Below, piece after piece: positions 1-12,687 of a stretch of DNA of 64,000 nt. The DNA is from Gavia stellata (lineage: Eukaryota > Chordata > Aves > Gaviiformes > Gaviidae): assembly GCF_030936135.1 (NCBI RefSeq), contig NC_082603.1:26254880-26318879 (forward strand), written 5' to 3'. The position numbers were made by a program, and so were the translations under genes. The notes under the pieces were generated by a model that made no database searches, was not told where the DNA came from, and was given only the letters and a program-made list of their open reading frames with translations. Position 1 is the first letter of the stretch; every line of letters begins with the position of its first letter.

Positions 1-3000
1 TCTGTACCTCTGCTAGGTCATTTATCCCACAACTGGGCTTGGGGTCTATGTCTGGTCTCTGAAGGGTGATTTCAGCAGTGAGGAGCAAAGCTGGGGACGC
101 CTCGGGGAGAAGAGCGCGGGGTGGTTGTGCTCACCTGGTGCCCGGCTGCCTGCAGAGCCCCCCTGGTTTCCTGCACTGCCCGCCGCATGCAGGGGGGCAG
201 AGGGAAGTAGCCGTCTGTGTCGTAGTACCCGACCCGCAGGGGAGCGGAGCTGGAGTACACCTGGAGCAAAGAGCCACCAGTTAAGCATTTCCAACCTTGC
301 TGGGGGTAGGACTTCCCCCGTGCTGAAGCCCACTGTAGAAGGGGACAAAAGCTCCAGATGTTAGGGAGTAACTAATTTTCTGGTTTGCTGCTTGTAGTCC
401 ATACGTTACCCTTTCCAAATGTCCACCCCTGCCTTTTTCTCCAGCCTCCCCTTCATCCCTCCCTTCAGATAGAGCACAGCCACTCAAGACTAATAGATTC
501 AACCATTGCTACAAAGGATGGAGGTGGAGAAACCTCCTGAAGTTTGTCTGCTGCAGAGGAAAAGGAAATGTCCTCAGTCAAGAGATTTGCTGTAGAAGTT
601 TCTGATCGTGTCTCATCTTCCCCTAAAAATCTCCATCTTTTTGCTCCTGGTGTTGCCTTCCTCCCCACTTTTTTCTCTCAATCTGATAAGCTACATGCCA
701 GCTGAGAAGGCAGAAAGGATAACTACTTCTTAACATATTTTTTTCTAATAATTATGAATTGTGCCCTCAAAGAAAGCTAACAAGTTACTGGCAACCAGTA
801 CAGTAAAGATCACTGGACCATTAAAGAATGCATACGTTGAGCGTGCAGCATCCTCGAAAGAACTGGGGCTTGCTGACTTAAGGACTCACCTCCTCATCGA
901 AGGGGATGGGGGGCACAGTGGGGTCCAGCTGGAACATCTCCTGGCAGAGCAGCGCCTTCATGCACAGGGCCAGGCTGTCCACGTCCCTCGCCATTGGCCC
1001 CAGCGCGCAAGGAACTGGAGTGGGACGAGAGCGGATGTCCACGTTAAGCAAACGGGTGTGCCAAACACCGGTCCACCCCTCTGCGCGGCCGCGTTGGCTG
1101 CAGACGATGATCAGGCAATGAGGTGGGATGTTTCAGATGGACTCTGAACAGATCTTGGGTGTCTCAGGCTTTCCTCAGGCCTAGAGAAGTACATAGGACT
1201 CTTCACAGCGTATAGAGAAAAGCAATTTTAAGTACCTGACAGGATCCCACTGACTGGGCCACTCACTCCGGACAGGCTGTGGGAAAAGAGAAAGAAGCAT
1301 ATTGTCATTTCAGTAACAGTGAGATAGTCCCAATATGTTTGAATAGCATAGTGGGGTCTTCAGTTCTGGACCCGAACCAGAAGGCAATTATTAAAAGTAT
1401 TTGAGTTGAGTCATGTGAAAAAGAAAATTTTGGTCAAAATGAAAAAAAAAAACCTAAACCCCAACAAATCTTAGTTTTGGTTTAACCAAAAATGTTCCAT
1501 TTTGGCATTATTTAACCACTTCAGGCCCCTTTTCCTTTTAACTGCAGGCCAGATTTACAATGAAAACACAGCCATTTCCCCACAAAACCTAACAACGCTG
1601 CCTCTTGGGAGAGGTTTTGAGCAAAGCAAGCCAACCTTTAAGAAACCATCCTCTCTTTTCCCCACAAGTACTCGCTGAGCACCTCGCCCCTTCTGCTGAG
1701 CTTGAAAATTAACAGGCTCCTGGCAGGGTGGGAAGGGCAGACCCCAGCACCTACCTGAGCCTTTCGGCCGTGGGTTTGAGCCCGCACAGCCCGCAGAAGC
1801 TGGAGGGCAGGCGGATGCTGCCACCGATGTCTGAGCCGATGCCCAGGATGGAGCCTCCCCCTGCGATCAGAGCTCCCTCCCCTCCCGAGGAGCCCCCGGG
1901 GCTCTTCTGGTGGTTGAAGGGGTTCAAGGTCTGGCCGAAGATGGAGTTGCTGCAGTCATAGCTGGGGAGAAGAAAACCAGCAAGCGGGTTGTTGGAAACA
2001 ACCTAATGCCTTGAGTTTGTCAGCTCTCCCTTACAGTGAGTTTATGTGGCATAGCCAACCCCATCCTGCCATCCCATAAATCCTTTGGAACATGGCTCAT
2101 TCCCATGAGCCTCTGCCCTCCCTCCCATGCATAAATGCTCTTGATTTCTCTTATGTAATGGTAGTTTTTTTCCCTCTTAATCTTATCTGAAAGCTATTTT
2201 CAGTTGAACTGAGATTGTTAGCAGCTGATGGAAGAGAGACTTGTCCAGGCAACATCTCGGGAGACAGGAAGGAGCCTGTTCCGGGACCTACAGGCTGGGT
2301 TTTAGCTTCAGGAGCACAACCAGAGAAAAGATTTCTAATGATGTACATTACTTGAAGAGGGATTGCGGCACATTGGTCATTGCAAATGGGATGGCCCCCT
2401 GTCTCTTCAAAACCTTGACTAGGACGCTGTCCTCCTGCACCAGAGTGCCCAGGCATTGCGCAAGCCCACAGGTTGACAGATGCCCCTGCAGAGAGGAGAA
2501 GTGACAACGGACATGGTCAGCTCAGTTCCCCTGCAGTTTTGGAAGGATGATCTGGTGTCCCCTTTGGGGTGGGGCAGGTACTAACCCACTCCCTTGCAAG
2601 TTCTTGCATGAAGAGCCAAGGACTCCCTCTCCTTCCATCCTTGGCAGAGGGCTGCCAAGCACCTACAGGGTCAAGGCTTCTCCTGAAGCTGTCCTTGCTC
2701 TTTTCCATGCTATTTCTCTCCCCTGACCCAGATGCAACTCCATAGGTGCACTAGCTCAGGATCAAACCCACTGTCCTGGTGACCAAGTGAAGCCACCAGT
2801 GGATGTTCAGGGAGGGAATGTACATCCCAGGCAAACACAGTGTGATCCTTTTTCAGTTAGCCTTGGTGTTTGGAGCTTGGTTTGGGCTTAGAGTCCTCTT
2901 AACTGTGTTGGTAGGTCAACACGGAGGACATTGCCTAACAAATTCAGCTCAGGAGTGTGTGGTCAGCCCTCACCAGGGCTTGTCTGTGAGGGGGTCCCTG

Positions 3001-5445
3001 GTGTATTTCATGCACAGGCTCTTTGCTAAAGGGCTCAGTGGCAAGGCTACAGCACAACAGGGATTCAAGGTCAACGGTTCCTGCTACTAATGACTTTCTA
3101 GAAGCTGAGCCATGTTCTTATCCCTGATACTGCAAACCTCTGTGTAGAAGTCTGAGTTATGGCCCAAATGACCATGTAGCCCAGCCTGTGCTATCTCACG
3201 TATCAGAGAAGAAATCGTTCAAGTGTATAACTATTCACCCCTTTTTTTTTGCTGATGGAGGCTTCTAACTGCCAGGGTTGCAGCTGCAATGAGATGTGGG
3301 GCCACAGCCTCAGACCCAGCCAGGCTTCCCATGGTGTAAGCAGGGAGGGATTAGGCCCCTTCCCCATTCTCTGTGTCCCACCACTTCACCACCCAACCCA
3401 GCCCACGCTGGGACACTTCATGAGCACAAAGGGAAGCACCTTGTGGCCAATGTGATCCTTGATGCTGACGGGGATGCCATAGAGCAGCCCTTTCTCCCTC
3501 TGCTGTTGTATTTTCTGGAGCTGCTCCTCACACTCTGGGATAAAATGTCGTAAGCAGTTTGTCTGCTGGGTCACTTCCAGGGCCTTTGCCGGACATGTGG
3601 AGAAACGGGTGTTAGTTAAGAACAGTATCGTTACACAGCTGCATTCAGTAGCTACCTGGATCTTCAAAACAAGGGCTAGTGGCTTGGTATGCATGGTAAC
3701 CCCCTCCCCAGAGCATTCCAGCTCAAGCCATCTCAAAGGACTGTCCAGTGACGGGTCTGACCCAGAAGACAGAGAGATCCCTGCCTTTTCATATCTTTCT
3801 TCTGATATCTGCTATATTAAAGACTTGTCATAATCACCAGCTCCAACAAATCTCATCCACCAGCCCACACACCATGGCATGGAGAACATAAGTGGTTTGC
3901 ACATCACACCGCAGACAGGCACTCACCTTCTCTAAGTAGGTGTAGAGGACAGTCTTGGGGGACAGAGACCCTTCTTGCAGTCTCCCAGTGAGTTCCAGCA
4001 GGGGCAGGGACAGGATGGCATCCGTCTGGACACTGGGGACCTGCAAAGGGAAGATGAAGGGGATGCCAGGACAGCAGCTCCAGTTACCCTTTGGCTCAGA
4101 GAGGATAAGTCTCTTAATTTTTGCCAATATTATAAAGAGCTTGCTGGAAAGGCGGACCCTGCGTGTGGGGGTTCAGACCTTGAGCTGCTGAGTGTTTCAT
4201 CCTGAGTTTGGATGTCATGAACGTGATGCAAGCACAGGAGCCCTGCTGTCTCTGAAGGTGCAGAAAAGCTTCGTGCATCCACTGCAGCAGAGGACAAGGC
4301 AATGCCTCACATCAGGGCCTTCCTCCTGGCACTGTGGGGCTTACCCACTGACCAAGGGGCAATCATCTCAGCTGAGCAAACACCAACCTGGGCAGAAGGT
4401 ACCAAAGTCCTTCCACACAAGTCTCAGGCTGGCCCTTCACCCCTCAGAACGGGTACAAGCAGTGTGGGTTAGCCCGGTCTGAGGACAAACGTCTAATAGC
4501 TCAAGCCCAGCAAACTGCAAAGAAGTCGATAGGGACTCGCAGGTGAGTAAGGTCTACTCACATCTAACCACACTGGTTAGAAATCAGTGTTGCAGTAGAA
4601 ATTCAGGGCCACACCCATGCTAGTTGGGTGACTGCCTCATTTGTCCCCACATCATGTCCTGGTTGCTCCCAGGGACACTGAATGCCCTGTGCTTCATAGT
4701 GTTAAGTTAGGCCAAGCATCTTCTGGGCAGCCTGCGGGGCTGGGAGGTCTCACTTGCTGGGAACTCTAGTGAAAACTCTTTTGAAGACTCCTCAAGAGCC
4801 ATCCAGAAGCCAGGTTTTAGAGACAAAGATACGGGGGTGTGGAGAGATGTGTAAACTCAGAGTTAGGAAGAGGAAGAAGAAGCAGCTTTCTTGCTTCTAC
4901 CCGTAGAGGCAAGAGACATTTCTAGATCCCAAAAGAACTGGGTTTTGGATCAATGAAGGTCCAGTGCTTCATCATCTGTGTTGTCCAAAACCTCTTCCCA
5001 GTAAGTAATTCACGTCTCCATGGCTGTAGACTCCCACTGCATCTCATCCAGCTTGAGGAGAGCAGTCATCTCCCTTCCTCCCAAGGCAGCCTTTCCTCTT
5101 GCTGAGGGCTGCGGGCACACCTCCCCTGGACTCCTTGTTATAAAAGCTATGGAGGCATGAGCTGGAAGAAGGAGCTGAAGAACAACATCAGCAGACACCC
5201 CTGTGAGACTCAGACCCCCCAGAAGGATGGGTTACCTGCTCCCTGAACTGCTGGACAACCTTTGCCATTTTCTTCACACCCTCATCCCGGGTCCTCTGAG
5301 CATCTTCGATTTTCTTCTGGATCTGCCTTTTGCCCAGCCATTTCCAGACCACCACGGCTGCCGCCGAGCCGCAGAGCAGGGCAAGGGCAGCAGAAAGATT
5401 CACCTCCCTCTCTGGCAGGAGCTGTCTCAGCTGTTGCTGGATCAT
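1..5445 (-). CDS. FAAH-like amidase (VDHAP-type), exons 1-8, gene runs off the left edge (unit A)
   Basis: A second FAAH-family amidase, open throughout the part seen. Exons on the minus strand: 5236-5445, 3927-4040, 3440-3583, 2352-2485, 1755-1961, 1236-1276, 890-1014, 135-260 (1101 nt, residues 1-367). Intron 8 begins at 134 and exons 9-15 lie outside the window. Exon 1 starts MIQQQLRQLLPE and has a membrane segment at about residues 18-35, then a charged helix; at 70 codons it is 14 longer than in unit C. The catalytic set is complete: SIKD (Lys150), GGSSGG (Ser225) and DIGGSIRLP (Ser249). VPPIPFDEE corresponds to the FAAH Pro-rich segment. The exon 5 end reads KPTAERL where the family usually has KPTGNRL. 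Birds have a FAAH paralogue known as vitamin D3 hydroxylase-associated protein; this unit is a good candidate, but I name no symbol because the C-terminal half is not visible. No CpG island lies at its start, unlike unit C, which suggests tissue-restricted expression (inference). Confidence 0.88.
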
Positions 5446-7190
5446 AACGTGGCCTTCTGGTCTCCGGGGATGGAGTGAGAAAGAAAAGCAAGGCAGGAGC
5501 AGGAGACCTTCTCTGCCTCCCCAGACCTGTCCCTCCTCCTAGCACCTCTGCCTCGGGTCAGCAAATAGTTTGTGAGTCCAAAGCTGACCCCTGCAAAGCT
5601 GCCTTCAGTGGAGCGTGCAGGGGAGAATGATTGACTGGGAAACGGAAAAGGTGAAGTTTGGCCAGTGAACCTTGGGGCGTCAGGTTTACAGGGGCTTTCT
5701 GGACTGTGGGAAGTTCTTCGCTGGGGAGGAAGGGCTGTGGGATCAGCTGAACAAAGAAGCAAGGAAATAGCTGCTCTCTTATTTCCTGCATAGCCTGAGA
5801 GGACAATGGGAGAAGGGGAAAAAACAGCTTGAAATCACAAGACTTCCCTGCACGGGATGGGGAATGGTATGATGAGAAGATGCATAGCTGTGGGGTACCC
5901 AATTGCTCACCAGCTCCCTTAGCCTGTGCTGCTCCCATGGTGGCCAGAGGCTGTTTCAGGAGGCTCGTGGGGTAGGGCTCAGCACTGCCGTGATGTCTGC
6001 ATGCACCAGAAAGAGAGGCTGTTCCACCCCATGACAAAGCACGCTGGTATTGCCTTAGGAGTAGAAAATCCCACAGGCTTGCAGGTCAGAAGCAAACTAT
6101 TTCCAACAGACATTGGAACAGCTAGTATCTGAGGTCTTTCCAGCACAGATGTCTCTCACTACAAGCACACAAGAACCATGAGTTGAGCTGAAGGCAATAA
6201 CGCAGCCAACATAGCCCCAAAACAAATGCCATAGTTTGTCTGTGATGATCTCTGCTGGTTTTGGATGGTGGGTCCTCTTATGGGCCCCACCTTGAAAAAG
6301 GGTTTTGGGCAGCTAGATCGTGCATTACAAAACATTGCAAGGTTGCACTTGATGGCCAGAGGCCCAGAACCTGATCCTGTTCCAACAGAGTGTGGAACTG
6401 GATATGGAAAGGAAGGTGAATAGCCTTCTCCCATCAGGGCTAGGTAGTCCTCTAATGCTTGATTTTTCATCCATTGTCACATCCATTATTAACGGTTATA
6501 AGAGTTCACTGTTGTTTTCTGTAACAATATGTGTCAGCAGGGAATGTTCTTCTCTTTGTTCTTAACTGGGGAAATTTATGAAGGGCTCTGAACAAAATTG
6601 GCTTTGGCATCCTCTAAGAAACTGTCTGGAGCTGACAGCAATTAGCTACGTGGTAACAAATTAAGCTGGCCTTCTACTGCGTTCCCGTTCAGTGGCACCC
6701 TTGCTCAGAGGATGCCTCCTCAGCTAAGGCACTGCTGGTTTTACGAGAGCAGCGGCATGGGGACATACCTGCAGCCCATCCAGCTCCTGCTCCTGCCCCA
6801 CGGTGCTGGCTGCAGTAGGTGCCTCCAGAAGGCGCATGTGAACAGGGTCAGCACCCAGCCCTCTCCCAGTCTCCGGAAATCCGTGCAAGGGCTTCCCAAG
6901 GCAGAGGTTGGCTCTTTGGCTGTGTGACAGCAACATAACCTTTATGATGGGCTGAGCAGAGGTGGGATTTTTTTTGCCTGTGCTGGGAAGCATCAGGGCA
7001 GCGTCTTCCCGCATCCACTTGCACACTGTGACCTGTGCTCCGATCCTGCTCTTTAAACAGTTGGTAAATATTTAATGGAGACACAGCCAGCTGTGTCCGG
7101 ACTGACTCGATGTTTCAAAGGGCAGATTTATCAGCAGGCACAGCTGCGTTTCCAGGTGGCCGGATGCTGCTGAGGAAGCCCTTTTCCCTA
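5446..7190. other. Intergenic DNA between units A and D
   Basis: No gene or remnant could be supported here. Open frames on both strands are short and share no motif with the FAAH family. The first few hundred bases past 5445 must hold the promoter of unit A; I see no CpG island and no clear TATA box. Confidence 0.5.
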
Positions 7191-7587
7191 TCAATATGCG
7201 AGCATCTCCACCTCCTTCTTGAACCGGAGGTACGGCTCCTCCTGCCACGAACGGCATGGCCATGGGCAGCCCCACGGCTCCTAGCACAGCCTGCAGCAGC
7301 GACACAGGCGGTAGGGAGTGACTGGAGGGAGTGAAGGTTGAATCAACCCTCAGGACTGGGATGGTTTAAAAATCCAAGCCTGCTTTGCACCCTCCAAGTA
7401 GACCTGCTGAGGCACTCGAAGAGCCATAGGAGATTAAAGAGTCCCTGCCATGGAGGGGAGCAGCTACATGGAGGCGAGCAGGTACATGGAGGCAGATGGG
7501 CTGGGTCGCAGTGGGTGGCTTTGTGTGGACCCACATCTAGACAAAGGGGAGCAAGGGGTCCTTGGGAGAAAAGTCTGCTGAGAAAGA

Positions 7588-7670
7588 GACCACTGTGCCC
7601 ATGGGGAAACTGAGGCAGGGAAGCAAAGGGATGTCTCAAGTCAAACATCAAGTCCATAGCAGAGGAGACA
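7588..7670 (-). mobile_element. MIR-like SINE relic
   Basis: CCCATGGGGAAACTGAGGCA followed by GGGAAGCAAAGGGATGTCTC on the plus strand corresponds to the reverse complement of a MIR core. It lies between exons 10 and 15 of remnant D. Confidence 0.58.
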
Positions 7671-7894
7671 GACCTGCCTGACTCACAGGTCACTGTTCAC
7701 TCCTCCACATTGCACTGGTGTGCACTAAACAATGCTTTTGCATGTTTTTGCAATGTTTTACTCGCCTGAATTGATACAGGTTCAAGGTCAAACTCACCAG
7801 TGGAGTTAAGACGAAAGCCAAGACCCTTTTCAGAAGAGTCAGCCTGTAGCAGCTGGTCTGGGATTTCATTGTGGCATCCACGACATCTCCTTCA

Positions 7895-10207
7895 CTTTGG
7901 ACCATCACAGAAAAAAGGCAGTTAGACCAACTCTGACAGTCCACTCCTGTCCCCAGCAAGAGCTGCACCGTCTTTGCTTGCAAAAGCAAAACTGCACTGA
8001 CTTATTATCATCACACTCCATCCAACACCTTCAGCTCTCAAGCAGGCTGAGTTTTGACAGAAATTTTCTGTAACTAAACTGTCTTCCCTCTAATTTGCTA
8101 ATAATTATTTTAAAGTAAGCTTTGACTCCATTTTGATTAAAACGACAAACAACAAATCCTGACAGTTGTATCTCATGTTCATGTTTTTGGAATCAAACAC
8201 TCTGCTGTGCTTTTTCAAAACAATTTACAAAACGAGGTATGTTAACTACGCTGCTCTGAAAGAATTTTAAAGACATTTCACAAAATGCTGAAATCACAGT
8301 GAAATGGGCTGGTCCACTCTGGAGAAGTTGTTCCAGTTGGCTCAGAGGGATGAATAAATGTTTTCTGGGAACCCTCCAGTTTCTGACTCATTTCAGCCTG
8401 GAATATCCATTGGAAGCATGAGACTTTCCTCAATTCCAGTCCAACTCCACCAACACTCACAGAACATAACAGCTGGTAAGAAACTTGCCACTACTTAATC
8501 TGCACCTTTCCAATAACCAAGAACACCAGTTGAGAGGTGAGGGTCTGTTTCTATCAAGCCTTTTTCATGTTGCTTAGCCAGGATCCTGTTGGCTCTCCCT
8601 GAATAAACTGCAGTAGGATGCAGAGAGAAACCGCCCATACCAACCCTCACACCTCTGACAGCAGGGACTCCCTTCTCTCCTGACCACCCCTACATCCTTC
8701 CCACTTTTGCGGGTATTGTACTATTTTCCTTGGGCCTTCCCATAGCCAAGTGGGTTGTATGGATCCTACTTACAACTTCTCCAGCAAGGTAGAGACACCA
8801 TCAGCAAAGATGCTGCAGAGAGCTCTTAGTTCTTTATCAGAAGTCCAGAAACATTCCTACTTCTTCCATCCTGCCTGATGTTTTGCACAGATCTGTCCCC
8901 ACCGAGTGACAGCAGAGTCTTCAGCACCCTGATGGTGAAGGACTGGGATGTTCCCAGCTGCTCCACAGCTGGGCACAAAGCTTACAGCAGGAAGCTGGGC
9001 TTTTCACTGGTCTCACCATGGGCAAGCAGGGCAGGGGGGAAGCTGGGTGATTCGAGTGCAAAGTGGGAGAACAGTAACAGGGGGGAAAAATAAAAAAGAA
9101 AGGAAAAAAAAGAAAATAAAAGAGTAGATTGAGACTGTGCTTGGAGAGATGAGGATTTGTGCTGCTAACAGCTGTTTCAGAGTGAAAGATGCACCAACCC
9201 TAATTCTTGCATTTTTGTGTTTCAAGGGTGAGTCTTGCTATGCCAAGGTGTTTCATTTCACCTATTTTTAAACCTTTGCTTTTAGCTACTTCAACTACCT
9301 CCTCCCTTGAAAGTTGTTTGAAATGAATGTCTGAGATCCTGGGGACATTCGTGTTTCTAAACGCCCTCTGCCACTTTCTGTTACATCAGAGATCTGTTTG
9401 CTTCGGATACTGTAAGAGACCAACTGACCTGTCCCAACAACTCATGTTCTGCTGATATCAGTTCTTCTAGAGAGTTTTATTTGCTCCTCATGTTGTGACT
9501 ATACAAAGTCTAGCCTGCAAACTAAAGAAAAAACCCTGAAAAATAAAGTAAAACCAAATAAAAAAGCTGGATTGTCTGATGATTCAGTCTCTCAACCTTG
9601 CTCAGTTACTTATCTGACTGCAGAATGAAACGTGGGTTGAGGAGAGCAGATTTAAATTCTTATTAAAATCAGGAGGAAGGAGGAAAAATGATCAAAGCAA
9701 AGACCACAGCCAGGTTATTGTGCTGGAGATGAGAGAAACTAGTAGAAGCAACGCCCTTTTGGCCCAAGCAGCATTTCCACGTAATTCTCTGAGACAGACC
9801 AAAGCCTGGACTTTGGTCAGCACCAGGCAGCACTCTGCAAACACATGGTGCAGGTCTGCAAGGGCTGCACAGCCTGGGCCAACAGCTTACAGTGAAGGAG
9901 CCATGGAAGGGTTTGAAACACAGCAACACTGTGCTGGTGGGTGTGGGGAGGAGCTGACATCCTCTCTCCAGCCTGGAGGAGGTCTGGAGGAAGAACTCTC
10001 CTGCAAACCTAAAGTTACACCCTACTAAAGGCCTTTCCCTCCTTGAGTTTCAGCACCTGAGCTCACCAGACTGCCCTCAGCATCACCCCCTCCACTTTTC
10101 CCCCACATTTATGCACCAATGCTGACATCATGGACAACCTGTCTTGAGAAGGACCCTGAGTTTTTCTCAGGAAGGTGCTTTGCTCTCTGCCAAGCTGAGG
10201 CACTTAC
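7895..10207. other. Interior of remnant D, no recognisable exons
   Basis: The space between D exon 10 and D exon 1 was read on the minus strand for exons 2-9, especially GGSSGG, VGPMA and YGIPVSIKD. None was seen. It contains A-rich and T-rich stretches (around 9080-9120) and nothing else I can name. Confidence 0.5.
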
Positions 10208-10392
10208 CTGCTCTTTAAACTCCTGAACAGACCCCTACATCTGGTTCAAACCTGTATCTTGTTTCACACCTCATCCATTTTCTTCTGGACACGTTTCCAC
10301 TTCATCCACTTCAGTGCCAGGAGAGCTTTGGCTGAGCTGCAGACCAGGGCTGAAAGCACCCATGCACTCTGCTTCCATATCTGCTGGATCAT

Positions 10393-11930
10393 AGTCAGAC
10401 CTTCCCTTTGGGTGCTGGATTCTGGGAGCTAATGCTGCGGGATCCTGAAATCTAATGACTGGCTGGAGGCAGGAGAGAGGAGAGCGGGAGGACCAGTAAA
10501 TCCCTTCCAGAGCCACCCACAAAGAGCAGCTGGAATGCAGAGTGCAAGTATACATGGGGAAATTCCTTTTAGAAATAGGACCCTTTCACTTCATTCAGCC
10601 TTGCAAAGATATGGAGGGATACACGAGCAAAGGACACTGTCCTTCCCTTGCAAAACAAGGTCTGCGCATGCTCAGGTCTAGCCAGGAATACTACCTGGGC
10701 AGGTTACCCGTTTAATGGTGAGCTCCCATCTTCCCTATGAGAGGACAGCTAAAAATCCTTTGCTCCTGCCCTGAGATAGTCATGGTCATTTGGCAGACTC
10801 CCATCAGGCAGGAGCTCTGTGGCTGGTGCCTCCCAGCAGCAGTCCTGCAGAGGTAGGGCATTTTCTGGGAGCCGGGCTGTGCCGTGGTCCTTCTCCTTGC
10901 TCTGTGCTGAACAGAGGGTGGTGAGTCAGGCTGAGAAGCCAGGACTCACTGTGTGACTCAGACCTGCTTTTGACCATGCCAGGCTGATGGATGACTGCAG
11001 CATCCCTGCAGATAAATAACAAGAGCGGTGACGCCCCTTGGCCCTGTGGCTCTTTCCTCCTCTTGGGGAAATGCTGCCTCCAGCCCCAGTGCCTGGAGGG
11101 ATGCAGGCTTGAAGGAGGCACGGATCATCGCTAACGTTGATGTCTTGTTTCAAGGCACACTTGCTCATTCAAAGCATTTCAGTCCCCTCCATCACTCCCA
11201 CCTTCTCTTCCAGCCTCTTCCTCCACCTTGAGAGTGAAGGACGGGATGAGAAACAGCACACAATTGTCTCAGTCAGGTTGCAAGCACCAAACAGTGTGAA
11301 TGATCTAAACGCAGCCACAGAAATGCTTAAACTCAGTTTTCCCTCAAGTGCTTATAGGCAGTAAGAAATACCCAACCTTATTTTCCCATTGCTTTAACTG
11401 GAAGAGAAAATGAGGAAAAGAGTGAGGACAGACCAGTTACCATTTCTCATAGCTTATGCTTAAACAAAGAAAATGAAGCTTTCCACTACTCACCGCACAA
11501 TTAAACTGCAGAGCCCACTGCCAGCGGATGGTGTGGAGTTCAAGAGAATAAATGAGTTCAGGAAGGGGCCGAACAAGTTCGTGAAGGAGAGCTTTCTTGG
11601 CAGTTATTAAAAATGATGGTCTGACTGCAAGTCTTTGCCAAAAAGTCCTTTAGCCAACCAATGGCAGAGCCAGAGAGCGAATCCTGCACTTACCAGGTCA
11701 TACTCTCTCACAAACATCAGCTCCTGCCCACTGTTGGAAGTAAAATACTGGGGTAAACAGCTCTTTGGTCTCATATCACGCAACAGATATCGTTACATTA
11801 TAGTTATTGGACTCCTTCGGTCCAGCATTAACTCTCATTCCTTGCTTTTGTTTTTTGACTCAGTTTAACTCTAATAAAGAAGGACAATTTGGACAGAGAT
11901 GAGATGTTTGCTGACTATTTTTAAACAGCA
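10393..11930. other. Intergenic DNA between D and B
   Basis: No gene features apart from the poly(A) signals of unit B at its right end. The short open frames on both strands look like chance frames. Confidence 0.5.
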
Positions 11931-11947
11931 TTTATTGACAGTTTATT
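11931..11947 (-). promoter_or_regulatory. Two AATAAA poly(A) signals of unit B
   Basis: TTTATT occurs at 11931-11936 and 11942-11947 on the plus strand, which reads AATAAA on the minus strand, about 120-140 bases past the unit B stop codon. Position and sequence fit the old polyadenylation signal of this gene. No cleavage site can be confirmed. Confidence 0.6.
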
Positions 11948-12067
11948 GAAACGGTGGTTCAGAGTCTGCAGGTCGCTACCTACTTTGCTTTGTGCATCAG
12001 GTAGAAGGTGGCTCGAGTGAAAGGTAGGGAATGAAAAATCATCATAGTGAAGGCAGGTTCCCAGAAA

Positions 12068-12196
12068 TCACACATTTCTCTTTGTGCTGTGGGCAAGCTT
12101 CTCCACCTCCTTCATGAAGCAAAGACACAGCTCCTCCTGCCATGGCAGAGCCACGCATTGGACGGCCACCGGCAGCCCCATGGCTCCTTCCACAGC
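12068..12196 (-). pseudogene. Unit B terminal exon, open frame kept
   Basis: The acceptor is TTGCAG. The frame reads 42 codons (GLPVAVQCVALPWQEELCL in the middle) to a TGA at 12068-12070, the same length as exon 15 of unit C. Candidate poly(A) signals on the minus strand follow at 11942-11947 and 11931-11936. The good state of this exon contrasts with exons 13 and 14 just upstream. Confidence 0.88.
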
Positions 12197-12687
12197 CTGC
12201 AAAAATGGGAAATGTAAGTTGGCCACATTCAGAAGAGACTGGCCTTGTACTAAGGTCTACCACCCCTCTGACAACTATGGTCACAGCCACTCCCTGCTGC
12301 AAGAGTAGCTTTTGGGCTTTCTACAGCACAGACGATGGAGGGGAAACTCACCCATGAATGACTGGGACAGATATGCCACTAATTGCTGCCCCATAATAAT
12401 CCAAACACCTGCAGCTCAGATGAGGTAGGGGCATGAGAAGACCCACCCAGAGACCTCTCCTTTGCTTTCTTCCCCACAGGGAAGACCAAGCACCGCACAT
12501 GGTTTGGGGAATGTCCAAGAGACAAAAATATCTTGCTCCAGCTCTGCCCACAACCACCACTATGGATGCATCCAGAGACACCTCAATGGAGATTACCAAA
12601 TACCTTCCCAGCATAGCCATGGTTAAAGGGTGGCCCCAGCACAGGACTTAGCTTCCTCCATTTAGCAACGAATTCAGCGCGGTAAAC

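Larger units (their letters stand above)
7191..10392 (-). pseudogene. Eroded FAAH-like remnant (unit D): exons 1, 10 and 15 only
   Basis: Three pieces in the correct order on the minus strand. Exon 1 at 10208-10392 starts MIQQIWKQSAWVLSALVCSS and ends EFKEQ before GTAAGT. It is 185 nt instead of 210 and has a stop after QKKMDEV. Exon 10 at 7798-7894 reads EGDVVDATMKSQ...RVLAFVLTPL with donor GTGAGT; it is 97 nt instead of 100, an in-frame loss. Exon 15 at 7191-7290 begins AVLGAVGLPMA, then has an 11-nt deletion that breaks the frame before the part corresponding to WQEELCLRF, and ends at TGA 7191-7193. I found no trace of exons 2-9, including the GGSSGG exon, in the 2.3 kb between exons 10 and 1, so a large internal deletion is likely. 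Exon 10 is closer to that of unit B than to unit C. Confidence 0.82.

Noticed and set aside
5558-6037. 159-codon minus-strand open frame just upstream of unit A
   Set aside because: No conserved motif. It lies where the unit A promoter or 5' UTR should be and has no counterpart upstream of the other units.
6724-6800. QEQELDGLQ-like wording before GTATGT, possibly exon 14 of remnant D
   Set aside because: It lies downstream of D exon 15 on the gene strand, so the order is wrong, and the similarity is only a few acidic residues.
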